From Microthyrium microscopicum (Eukaryota; Ascomycota; Dothideomycetes; Microthyriales; Microthyriaceae), in assembly GCA_010405405.1 (NCBI GenBank), contig MU004230.1, positions 1,199,744-1,263,743 of the forward strand: a stretch of 64,000 bases of DNA, in the 5' to 3' direction. The notes below the pieces were generated by a model. It searched no databases and was not told the origin of the DNA. It saw only the letters and a program-made list of their open reading frames with translations. A program made the position numbers and the translations under genes. Position 1 is the first letter of the stretch, and every line of letters begins with the position of its first letter. Of the stretch, positions 35,045-46,228 are shown piece by piece.

Positions 35045-38000
35045 GCGAAGGTGTTGGTAGTGAAGTAGGGATTGGAAGGCCTATTCAGGCTTTTGACTGG
35101 TTGGCGAATTGCAGGTGGTTATTCGCGGCGGGGGAAGGCTGAGTAAACTGCGCCCCAAGCACCTGGAGCTAAAATGGAGGGACAGGGAAAGGAAGGAGGA
35201 TGGATGGTTGGAAGAGCTGGGAGGCTGGAGCTTCAGGGCCAGTTATGTTAGTTTCTGTTGGGCAAAACCGGATTTGATTGGGCGGCAACAAGATGGGTGG
35301 TGCTAATGCGCTGGCGGCAAAAAGAACAACTCATCGGCACGGAAGATCAGACATACCTATTTTGACAGTTCTGTTCGCAGCCAGTCTGAGTGGTCGATTT
35401 GAGGTGAAGGTGGGGTTGCTGTGCGCTTCAATGTCGCATCTACCCAGTTTGGTCAGACAGCGCAGCGCAGTCAAATTGCGTGCAGACTCACCAGACAGTA
35501 AAGGACCAGGCAATTAAGTCGAGGCCGTCAATGTTCGGGGGTGGGCGAAGATTGTAAAGATGAAACCTGCTGGGGTTGCGGGTTAGCTTACTGGATATTG
35601 CATCGACCGCAAACAGGGAGAAAAGAAGGATCGGTGAGCGCACAGGGTAATAGAGCATGCGGGTGAGTAAGACCAGTCCAATAAAAGCAATATCAAGACA
35701 TGCAAAACCAATACAAGCGTTATTATATCATAACATATAGCAAATGAACAGACAGTAAGCCTAGTATTACAATTGCGATGCGTAAATAATAGTGAATTTG
35801 CAGCAAGACCAACAGACCGCTGGATGCAGCAAAATGATGCTGAAGCGCAGGTGGACTCGATCTTGAAGGCAGCAAGTAGTAACAGGCGGAATGGCCGGCG
35901 AAGGAAGCTAGGCTGACCACGTCGACCTTGTTGGCCATGGTGCGGTGAGGTCCCAAAAATGGGAACGCTCGTGCGTCAGATGCAGGCTTGCAGACATACA
36001 GGACTTGGCCAGCATCAACTGGTCAAAAAGGCCGAGCGCGACAGCGACAGCCATCTCATAGAGTTGCGGATACAAGCGTGATCTGGTGCCATGGTGGGAC
36101 AGGAAAGCAATGTGTTTGGGAATATGGTTTGGGGGAGTAGAGACCATTGATCCAATTGCAAGCGCGTTTGCGACGCGTTCAATGGATTGACAGATGCGAC
36201 CACAGGACCGAAAAAAATAGCGGCCTGGGGAAAAACAGGGGAGCGCAAGTGGATTGAGATGGTAATGATGGAAAGTAAAGCGATAGAAACATACCAATGG
36301 GTGTGATGCAGGTGGATTGGTTTGTGAGTTGTCAAAGTCTTGTACACACACGTCAAAGTGGAGTGGTGGAGAGGCGAAAACGCGAAGAATTTCTCGCAGC
36401 GGTGACAACAAGACGAGATGTTTGCTTGAGCAAGGTAGGGATGAAGTTGAAATAAGGTGTGTTGAGCTGGGTACGCGGAGCAAATCAGAATGGAATTGCT
36501 TGGGCGCTGGGGCGGGGGATAGTAGACGAATAAAAGAGTCGAGCAAGAATTGAGAGTACGGTCTGGGAGACTGGGAGTAGGCAAAGAATAAGTTACGGAT
36601 AGCAGGAACCTATGAGAGGAGTTTAGGCAGTCGCTGCTTGCACTTTGGGATGATTGGGAGCAGAAGTTGGGGAAAGAACGATGGGCAAATGAGCAAATGA
36701 TTTGGGGCCTTGCAAAAATGAGAAGAGACCGTTTATTGGGCAGAAAGAGCCAGGGCGGACCGTCCTTCTTTATGCGCTGCCGTGTCATCGAATCAATCCT
36801 GCCCGGTCCACCTCCAAGACAAGTCACGTGCTCTGCGCCTTCCCTGTTGGCATTTATCCAAGCTTCATTTCGGATGGCTCCTGCCCTCCAAGTCCTCCTC
36901 TGCTCAAGCTCTTGCCGCTCTCACCCATTTCTAGCTTGGAGCTTCCACGAGCTTGGGAAGGAATAGTGGGCCCTGCCTAGCCTGATGGCTGCTCCTTCCT
37001 TCTCAAAATTCAATTGCCTCTCCATATCGCATTTCTTTTGATCAATTCAACATGAAACCTTCAGCCTTGAAGTTATGATGAGCATTGAGCAGTCAGACTG
37101 TCAGTCACGCTCATTGCATGGCTAAAACTTCCCGTCTGGTCTTTGATTATGCTTCTTTTACATATACCCTGCAGAAGACGCGCTGACCAGCTGAAGGTCA
37201 AGGGGGAGGCTCTTTTCTTCTGCTCTACGGCTTAACGCTGCAATATCATCATATATTTACATGCACTATCAAATAACACTTAGTCGTATATACTCTCTTC
37301 AATATCTCAAATCCACAATCAATAAATCTCACCTACCACCAACATTCTTCACTATCAAACACAGCAATCTGCTACCCGTCTCCCGTATCAAAAGAAGTAG
37401 TATGTACTCCATAATTTGGCCAGGAGCTTGCCTTCCCGGTCCATCCGTCAGATCCTGTCTCAACTCTGCCCGTCGCATCTCCATAATTACCATACTTTGT
37501 ACTAAATGCCCACTATCGCCGATATTGAACTTGTTTACTGCCCCGCTCCCCCCATTTCTGCTTGTAACGCGCCGACAAGGCCGACTGCGTGACCTCGCTT
37601 CCAGCTGATGTCTCCCAGTTGCTAACCATTCCCCATCGCGAGCGTAGGGCCAGCTCAACTTCTCAAGTGTCCACAACGCCTCGTAACTTGATCTCCACTG
37701 CTCGCTTGTTCCCGTCATAACCTGCAAGCGTCAACCAGGGCTCCTCGCTCTCCATTGGCCAGGTCAGGCGAACCTCTAATGATGATCATTGATCCGATCC
37801 TGGCGCAAGATCACTCTTGCCACGGACCTCCGCTTTCTTTTTCGCTGCGCTGAGCTGTGAAGAAAAAGCACTGACGACAAGACAACGGGAGACCTGCGCA
37901 ATAATGAACAGAGCGGGGGTCAATCAAACGCCCTCTCGCTCGTCCCCTTTTCATTTTCTCATTTTCTCTCTGGCTGCTTCCCATCGCCCGGCAATTAGAT

Positions 38001-39996
38001 ACTCTGCGCAATAACCTTCCCCTTCTAATCTCATCAACCCATCATACCGCCTTGCTCGCCTTGCTAACCAAACGCGATGCGGACTTGGGGTTGTCGGAGA
38101 TGATGCTGTTCTCGATCCCTTCATGACATTGATCGCTTCCAGACTCCAAAACCCCCGTATACTCTCCTACCTTTAGAGTTTCTTCATGCATGTTTTGAGA
38201 GGTAAGCGGATCGATTTCAAGTTCCCTACCTATTGCGCGAATATCAAGCACACCGTGAATTGAGTCCTTGTTGCCTCGGCTTCTTTGCAAAGAAATGCCT
38301 CCCAGCCTCGTGTTTGTTCATTCCCCCTCTTACAATTCATTCTGGCTGCCGACTCCGTGCCGACGCCGTCTCGTCATAATTCATCTCCTCTTTTTATGAG
38401 CGACACAAGATATCACTGACAGGTGGTGTCATGAACTAATCAAGGATTCCAAAAAGTTACTGGTTGCACCTGTATCCGCTACAACCTCTAAGCGCCGTGA
38501 ATTTCATTCGACTGTCGAATGGCATGCAAGTTCATCGCCATGATTGTTTTATTGGCTAGATGCTCATGTCTCACCCGGCGCCGTGCTGGCCCGCCCCTTC
38601 CCACGGTCCGCTGGAAAGCTGACTCTGCTTCAATGCTTCAAGATGGCTTGGAGGTTGCATCTGACAATCTGTCCAACCCTCTTCGCTCGCGTCCTTGTCA
38701 CTTTGCCCACAGCTGGCCCTGATTCGCCCGAAATGAAGGACCAACTGCAAGCACTTTGCATGGGAAAGTGCTCAAATGGCAAGGCTCAAAGCGTCTGACA
38801 TTCTGGACCCATTGACGGTTTGTGCTTTTCTGTTTTGCTGCACGCAATCACACCTCGTCTTCGCGCACGGTGTGTACTGTACCTCCTAGTTCTGGGAGAT
38901 ATCATTTGACTCGCTGGCTGAAGAAATCCCCCGCGATTTTCGGTAGGGCTCAAGCAAGCTCAGATAGCCCACCAAATTGGCGATTGGATACCGACCTCGA
39001 CGCTTAACATCGCTGCTCCTAGTTTCGCTCCCGCCGTGCGTTGAGCAGATCTGGAGTGAGCTTAGTTAATCAATTGACCACTCCCAGAAGGCCATCTATC
39101 GTCTTAGCGACTTTTGAACGGCATGGGCATTCGTTTCCTGCCACGTGCCATCCCGCGAACTGATGCATATGAGATTCATTCGTGCGGAATATGCCAGACA
39201 CCATTTGAACGTCCAACGCCTTCTCTGCAACGGCTCAAAGCTGCCTACGATTCATACCCGTTCTTCGTGCTGTACTGCGGCAGGTTCATGTCTCATTGGT
39301 TCAATGCATCAAGCTTTAGAATCATGCTTCCAGAGCTTGGCCATACACGATGCTACAACTGTTGTATCTAAATCCATTGGCTGATACATCAAAACAATCG
39401 CATCAATGCATCCTATTGGACGAATGGTTATTTTTAAAATAGCTGTCAAGGCTGTGATATGCGCTTTTCTCATGCAGGTCTAGCAGCAAAGGTCCTTGGG
39501 ACCGAACGTGTGGTGCGATGCCAACTTCACAGCAAACACCAGATACTACTAACACGTTGAAATTGGCATGAAATGAAGCTCACGATAGTTTATATCACTA
39601 TATTTCTTGTTGTCATTACTTATCGTAATTGCTTGAATAACTTTATAATGAGACCGAACACAATGCTAACTTCATTTGCTTTAGTTTGGCTTGAACCATG
39701 TGTCTGACCAAGGCGGCCATTTCCACGGTCCTCTAAAGCTTCCCGTAACACCACTAGAAGCTGTGATACTAGCTACTATCAAAATATTGAACTAGCCTCT
39801 TGGAAGCTTCTTCTTGCTGGTAACAACGTCGTCATGCCTAGCCCAATACCCATAAGCTCAACAAAATCCCTTGTGACTTGCATGGCCCTTACTACATGTC
39901 CATGTCTTGCTGTATCTAGCTCACATTACATTGCAAGTAGCGTTCTCATATACCCAATGATGAACTCAAACCCTGTATAGACCTCTCTCGCTGATC
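35045..39996. other. 5-kb region without a supported gene
   Basis: The left 1.5-2 kb is probably the hapB promoter and long leader. It is C/T-rich on the minus strand and contains several overlapping open frames (35908-36546, 36015-36827 and others) with no recognisable domain, so I read them as leader or chance. The right 3 kb (37-40 kb) has only short conflicting frames on both strands. One CACGTG lies at about 36825. A non-coding RNA is possible but nothing in the sequence proves it. Confidence 0.45.
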
Positions 39997-40897
39997 ATGT
40001 AAGACACATACCCCTCTGCACAGCATAAACATCAACCTAAACTCCCGATTCCAGGTTCACCAGTCCACGCCGCAACTCCTCCATCAGCGATCTTTCTGGC
40101 AGTGAGCTCTACTCCTCGAGCATCAGTAACCCACGCTCTGCCATCCAGTCTTGGACTCCACGGCGACACTCCACAGACCAGCAATCCCCCAACCAACAAT
40201 CCGCCGCTCAATTCAAATGTCATCAACCCGCCGAGCAATCTACAGAGCACAAAGATAGCTATGGCGGCTGGTGGGTCTACCCCAGCTCGTCTCATGGCCG
40301 CCGCTCCCTACCGCCCAGCCAAATGACTTCGAGACGCGGAAGCATGGATGCATGGAATGAGTTCTACAAGACACAGCACGATGAGGGTATGGGCGAAAGA
40401 CTAGTCAGGCGGGCGGAACAAAGGCGGACTGCACGGATTATGGCGATGGATACGAAGGGCGCTGGTGACACGGGTAGGTGCTTATAGCTGCAAGGCGTAT
40501 ATATTTAGATCACTGACGTGTAGTAGATCGAGGCGGCTCAGAAGCTCAGGGGAATGACGCAGAACGGACTGAAGACCCGACGTCGATGGTGGGTGGAGAG
40601 CAGGAGGGTAGTGTGGTGGTAACGATGCAGTTGGATGCTCACACGGTGCCGTATGAGGATATGCAGAGTGTAATAGAAGAGAACGGTGGAGTGGACTTTG
40701 ATGTGCAGAAGGTGTGGCCGCCGCCGCCGTCGCTGGGCCCTCGGAAGAGTTCGTTGGCGGTCAATTTACAAAGGGACTCCCGAGAGGTGCACCAGGATTC
40801 GGGTGATGTTGAGGATGGAGATGTTGTGGCTCATGCTCTGGGGGATGAGAATGAGCTTGTTGAAATGGGTCAGTGGAGACACGACCCTGCAACATAG
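39997..40897 (+). CDS. Ser-rich fungal protein with start codon formed by splicing
   Basis: Predicted join 39997-39998, 40055-40473, 40524-40897, 264 aa. The frame 40041-40473 is open but has no early ATG. A 56-nt intron (GTAAGA donor at 39999, CCTAAAC branch, CCAG acceptor) places AT before G and makes ATG, giving MFTSPRRNSSISDLSGSEL. Later text reads GGWWVYPSSSHGRRSLPP, then SMDAWNEFYKTQHDEGMGERL and RRAEQRRTARIMAMDTKG. The second intron (50 nt) joins GDT to VDRGGSEAQ. The C-terminal half is acidic (MQSVIEENGGVDFDVQKVW). The basic Ser-rich start resembles small fungal proteins of unknown role. If the first join is wrong, translation could start at the ATG at 40323 (174 aa). Confidence 0.6.
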
Positions 40898-41414
40898 TGG
40901 CTTGTTATAGGGTTATTCATTCTTGTCAAGTTGTGCTGTTGTGGATTCGGTTGAGAGATTGCCTTTTGTTCTACATATGTTGGCGATGGAGTGGAGGTGT
41001 TTCCCAGGTGTGTCGGGCCTCTTTGCTTACTATGCGCATCGAATATAGACTGATTCGACACGAACCCAAGTGACGTTGTCACTAAGGCTTGAAGTGTTGT
41101 GGCCCTATGTTTATTGGTCTTGGACATGTTACCTATTACGCGCGACATATGGGGCTACTGGGCTGTTTGTAGCCACCTTATCAGTGTCGATATTGCAGTA
41201 ATCCTCGATACTTATAGCCGAGCAAGAAACAAAACATGTTCATACTCATATAGCTTCTAAACAGAACAGAGCCGCCATTCCGATATATCAAGTAGCTAAA
41301 ACTCTACAGTTGAGCTATTCGTCGTAGCAATACGTAACCAAATCCTGCCAAGTCAGAGGCATCCCATGCAACTAGAGCTAATTCTTTCTCTCGCCCAGTA
41401 TAAACTAGGGAAAG
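40898..41414. other. convergent intergenic region
   Basis: 3' flanks of both neighbours. No gene recognised. Confidence 0.5.
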
Positions 41415-43737
41415 TCAGAAATCATCATGCGCTCCATCTCCAGCATCTCCGTTGCTTTGTGGATGACCAGAGATATCGTCCCCTAAGTGATCTATGCTCG
41501 AACTAGTCTCGTCACTCAAATTCGCGTAACTGTTCCAGCGCCTTTTGACGAAGCTGCACGCGATCATGATCTTTACAGCTAGCCAAATAATGGTATTGAA
41601 GACACACATGCCAAGTTCTCGAAATTCAACAACAATGCAAGCCTTCCACAATATCCACGCCCAAAGCTGGTCATGATAGCCGCCTTCATTTGTTCTTTCA
41701 ATGAGCTCTTTGCGTCTCTCAGATGTAGAAAACCTGCGACTGCCTACAAATAAGATGATGCATACTGCAATTATGGCCCAGAAGCCAATAGCAGAGACGT
41801 TCTGATATGCACTGTTCCTAAACTTGAACATCTTTGATATTTCAATTCCGGCATTGAGGTTGCTTGCGCCTTTGAGGGAAGATGGTGTACTGTCAATGAC
41901 GTTTTCATGAGATCGATATGTGCCACGAGCGTAATCGAAAATCCGTATCTGCATGGCAGCAAGAGTGGCATTGAATATGCCGTCGACTTCAATTTTCCAT
42001 TGCTCAGGGTGTAGTCTGATACCAACGAAACGGCGTGCCCTTCGAGTGGCATCAAGCACACTAGCCTGAGGATATTGTACGACTTTCCAGGCATAGAAAT
42101 CCTCTAAAGCCACAATCAGTAAATAAAATGCTCGCCTTCTTGCTAGATCGTCCTGGAACTTTTCATCGAAAGCCCGCTGAATATCGAAAGGGCCCCAGCA
42201 ACCTTTGCCTGTCGAATCTGGGCATATTTCGTGCGAGTCAACACATCCAAGAACTCCAGCTCTGGTGCTATTGTTGTACCAAAAAAGACTTCTTTTGTCT
42301 GGTTGGAATCGATATGGTATTGACTTGTGCGCTGGAAAGATGGGATCATGACTTTCGAGAACATGGAAGTATTCTCCCGCGGTTGAAATAAAGAACAGTG
42401 TTACAACCTTGTTGCCAGCCGTCACTTCTCGTAAAGGGTAAAAATTGCTTCTCGCCGGAGCTCCAGGGACGTAAACAACAGGCCTGTCCTCTTGTTAGCA
42501 GTGATTGACAATGTATCAGAAGTAATAAAAGCTTACCAGAGAGTATAAGGAGTGATATCATCAAAGTCAGGCTTCCATTCCATCGGATTACGATACGTAT
42601 TGGGGTCAGTAAAGTCCCCTATAAGCTGAGGACCATAATCGTAAAGGTACTGATTTGGAAATACTGGTGGACCTCCCGGAGTGATGTAGGGACTATCCAT
42701 GCGCAAAGGAGAACAATCCATGGTTTTTCGAAAATGAAATATTTTGGAGGCTGGGGCGTTGATACCAAGAATATTGGAATCCAGAAGTCCAGTGGTGCGT
42801 CGATAAGCCCCGAACTTGCCATAAAGACAGATATCTCCATCGAACGGACATGATATGTTTACTTCTGATGTTGAGGGGATTAGAGTGCGATAAAAGGTTT
42901 CGCAGCTAAGATCTGACTGATCGCCATTATAGCAGGCGTCTTTATAAGCCCATACTCTTCTTTGACGATCCTCATCGATCACAAAACGGTCTCCAAGCAG
43001 AAAATCGGGACTGTCAGGATTGGACTTCCAGGCGCCCGCCTTTTGTGAAGATGTACATACAACTGAATCATCAGCAATGTCTGAATACCTTACTGTAGCA
43101 TATATGCCACCGACAAACAGGACCATGAAAAACAAGATTGACAACCATAAGGCGAGGGTTTCACGCTTCTTACGATACCCCGGCACGCCTGAGAGAAATG
43201 CGCGCCCTGTTGTATTCAAATCTTCGCGAAAATTTGGCCATATGTCAGACGTTGGCGGTGGTTCTTCATTAGCGAGTTCCCCGTTATGTCCATCTTCATC
43301 AGGCAATGCTATAGGGCCATGACGGCTAGGAGGTCTTCCTGCCTTCTCCCCGATCTTTTTGATGGACTTCAATGGATTCTCCTCATCTCCAGGAAGCGAA
43401 AGATACATCGCCAATGTCTTCCGGACTCCAGGCTCCCGGTCCTCCTCGCCGTCGGGTGGTGTTTCACGTAGCGTGGCATGGATTATGGCAAGGACCATTC
43501 GACGTAGCCAGATATATAGGCATGGTAGAGTAAGAGTGAGGAGTATAGCAAGCCAAGTGATCATATGTCGAGAAGTTCTTCCGGTGACAAGAATTTGCGG
43601 TCCTACAAGTACAAAGGGCGCGCTGTCAGCCTGGTTCCACAGTATGCGTTGTCCTCATACATACCACGTAGAACATTACGATCATAATCGTAGAAAATGG
43701 ACCAAAGTCCGCTCTGAATGTCGTCGTTGGTAGGCAT
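41415..43737 (-). CDS. large multi-pass membrane protein of unknown function, fungal
   Basis: Three exons, 43737-43665, 43602-42537 and 42483-41415 (introns 62 and 53 nt), 735 aa. Splicing restores NVLRGPQILVTGRTSRH followed by membrane segment 1 (MITWLAILLTLTLPCLYIWL), and TLWPVVYVPGAP. Segment 2 is LWLSILFFMVLFVGGIYATV, segment 3 IGFWAIIAVCIILFVGS, and a hydrophobic stretch is ELGMCVFNTIIWLAVKIMIAC. Between segments 2 and 3 is a large Cys-containing, probably extracytosolic domain with NxS/T sites. The N-terminus is uncertain: the frame upstream of MPTNDDIQ reads LCLLVFSNNASAYQLSC, like a signal peptide, but has a stop and no ATG, so a further 5' exon may be missing. Resembles uncharacterised fungal proteins; function unknown. 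Confidence 0.7.
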
Positions 43738-44481
43738 GGATGTTACACACGATAGCTGATAGGCGCTGGCGTTGTTGGAAAAGACCAATAAACATAGGGT
43801 GATACGTGAAGCAAATCAAAGAACGTTGATTCACCCAAAAATGACGCCCCGCTGCAGCATTTGCACCGAATTGCGGTGTTGCAGAGTAGGCTGAATATTG
43901 CCTTGTTTCTATTATTAGATTCAGCCTGATCGGATTTTTGCCCCCAGTCAACAGATAAAGTAACTGGAAATGCTCACGTTCAACTTTCTACCATCGCACT
44001 GTTCTGAGAGACAGACAATAAAATTGCACCCTTCAAGTGTGCGGGTAAAAAGATTGATTCTGGTTTCGAGGCACCGAATCGACAAAATAAATGGTTACCC
44101 TCCTATCGAGTGAATTTTTACCACCACACCTTATATAAAGCACCCTTTCTAATACCTATCGTATTGACTATTTCACCTACCTGACTTTACAAGAGATCAA
44201 GCAGTCGATAACAGGAGTGATTTGATCCATATCATGAATTACAAAGGGGCAATACACAATAACCACAACACCATATCCATTGAATTCTCAGCCTTGCGCT
44301 AAAATAGCTCAGCCTCGTCAGCCATGCCAACCATCGCCCTGTCACTTTGTCATACAAGGTTCCCCCTCCTTCTCATCTCGAGCAAGGCTGACCATTCTCA
44401 CCATCGTGAACTCTCAACACCATATCGCATATACCAATCAAGAAAAATATAAGCAACCTCCAAACTCTCCCCACAGTCACA
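43738..44481. other. divergent intergenic region, membrane protein / cupin
   Basis: Promoters of two divergent genes and perhaps a missing 5' exon of the membrane protein (43750-43950). The open frame 44280-44687 overlaps the cupin gene in another frame and is not a gene. Confidence 0.45.
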
Positions 44482-45136
44482 ATGACCTCTCCAATCGAGC
44501 GCCACCGAATCCCAGTCGGCAAGGTGACACACCCCCTATTCCCAACCAACCCAACTTCTCACTAACAACACCAAGGGTGTCTCTATGCGCTTCATGTTCG
44601 ACACCAGCACACCACCAACCTCACCAGGCCACAACTGGGCCGAAATGCGCTACGACGGCGCCCCAGACTCCTGGGTCCCCGAAATAGGAGCGCACTGGCA
44701 CGCCCACCACGATGAACACATGGAATGTCTAGAAGGCCGCGCCAGCTTCACTCTCGGATCATATCCCAGTAGCCAAACGACAATCCTAAGCGCTGGCGAC
44801 CCACCGCTCCTAATCCCACGCTACACAACGCATAGCTTCAAATTCTTCAAAGGCGAGGCAGCCACGCTAAAAGAATCTGCGAGCCCGGCGGGCACGTATA
44901 AGCAAGAGTTTTTCGAAGATTTGTTTTATACGGGGTCGGTTGAGAAGTTGGGGTTTTTGCAGGTGGTGAGGGTTTTTCATGATGGGGATGCGTTTATTGC
45001 GCTGCCGGGTGGGATTGGGGTGCTGGATCGGGCGTTTACGTATGTTGTGGGGTGGTTGGCAAGTTGGCTGGTGCAGGGGAAGATGGTGAAGATTGATGGG
45101 GAAGGGAATTATGTAGAGGGTGCGAAGGATAAGTAG
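44482..45136 (+). CDS. cupin-domain protein
   Basis: Two exons, 44482-44523 and 44576-45136 (intron 52 nt), 200 aa. The first 14 residues, MTSPIERHRIPVGK, join GVSMRFMFDTSTPP. The cupin motif 1 is GAHWHAHHDEHMECLEGRA, with metal-binding His residues and Glu; motif 2 is PPLLIPRYTTHSFKFFKG. A hydrophobic C-terminal segment (about 168-182, AFTYVVGWLASWLVQGK) could contact membrane. Such small single cupins in fungi are often near secondary-metabolism or detoxification genes, but here the neighbours give no hint. Substrate unknown. Confidence 0.85.
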
Positions 45137-46228
45137 ATGGGAGTCTGAGTTTGGTCGTGAGAGAGCGATTTGACGCGTTGGTGCCGTGCTTTTGTCAGAG
45201 CGGTGGCGTATGAATCACAGGTTTATGGGAAACTGAATATCAATGGAACAGTGACCTATATTCGGATGGTGATCTACGTGAGGCACCGCAGTTGGAATGA
45301 TCAAAGTCTTTTACGGGTGGAGAAACATCATCGAGGCGTTCGTTACTTGGATAGCACAAAACTTAGGACGGACAGTAGTGTCCTAATAACGATGCAGTCT
45401 ATAATAGTTTCAAAACTAGAAGCAATGAAAGAGGAGGGTTATATGAGGGTGTTATATTCATGTAAGACAACAAATCGCTTCTATATACGCGCTGTTCCAG
45501 CTCGAACTCTAATATCGTAAGACTGGGCCTCAGCAAAGATTAGAAACAAAACAAAGGTCCAGGAAAGACGCTTGGGTACTTGGAAATGAGCTAAGAAAAG
45601 AAAAGGTAAATGCAAAAGCCAACAAACAGATTCTGCAGTCTGGGATCTCGTTAAATAGAGCAAAAGAGATGAAGAAAAGGGGGTATTGTAACGGTTTTGC
45701 GACAAGCAAATACAAGAATACTCAGAGAACCAACGCCTCCGGAACCCAGCTGAAGTGGAGGGTTTTGCTTTTCTAAGACTGATTCCAATGAAAATGGTTT
45801 GCTTTAACGAGCGACAACAAGGTGTGTAATTATAGCAGGAATATTACTCCTACACTGCTCCGCAGCTGATATCAGTGTGAAGTTTTCAGAGGGTATTTGG
45901 AAGTTTGATGACAGAGTTTGTGGTGTGGGAGCCGGATTGGAATGTGTAGGTCGATCAGGAATCCATGTAGGCGAGAAATGAGCCTATTAAGCGCAGACGT
46001 TCAGAAAACTGGCAGGCCATTCCTTGACGCCGGAGAGAACACGCAAACTCGACTTCAATTTGAAACAGTCATTGATGTCGTATATTCCTGTCGTGAAATC
46101 ATGTGGTATAGAGGAATAGAGGCACGTCCCGTGGTCGATGAAAAGAGAAGTTGGGTATATTGATGGCCAGGCAAAAGTAGCCCGGAAAATAGACAATCAA
46201 GATCGCAATGTTCAGCTAGTGACGAGGT
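45137..46228. other. convergent intergenic region
   Basis: 3' flanks of the cupin gene and msb1. No gene recognised. Confidence 0.5.

Noticed and set aside
36015-36827. 270-codon minus-strand frame upstream of hapB
   Set aside because: Low-complexity Ser/Pro/His/Leu translation of pyrimidine-rich sequence, overlapping another equally poor frame (35908-36546).
40032-40295. 87-codon minus-strand frame with hydrophobic stretch
   Set aside because: Antisense to the Ser-rich protein exon; its Leu/Gly/Val content follows from the complementary codons.
40102-40326. 74-codon plus-strand frame ending at the internal ATG 40323
   Set aside because: Another frame through the same bases continues smoothly into the downstream coding sequence and uses better residues, so this one is a shadow.
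44280-44687. 135-codon plus-strand frame across the cupin start
   Set aside because: Runs through the cupin first exon and intron in a different frame and lacks any domain, while the cupin model explains the region.
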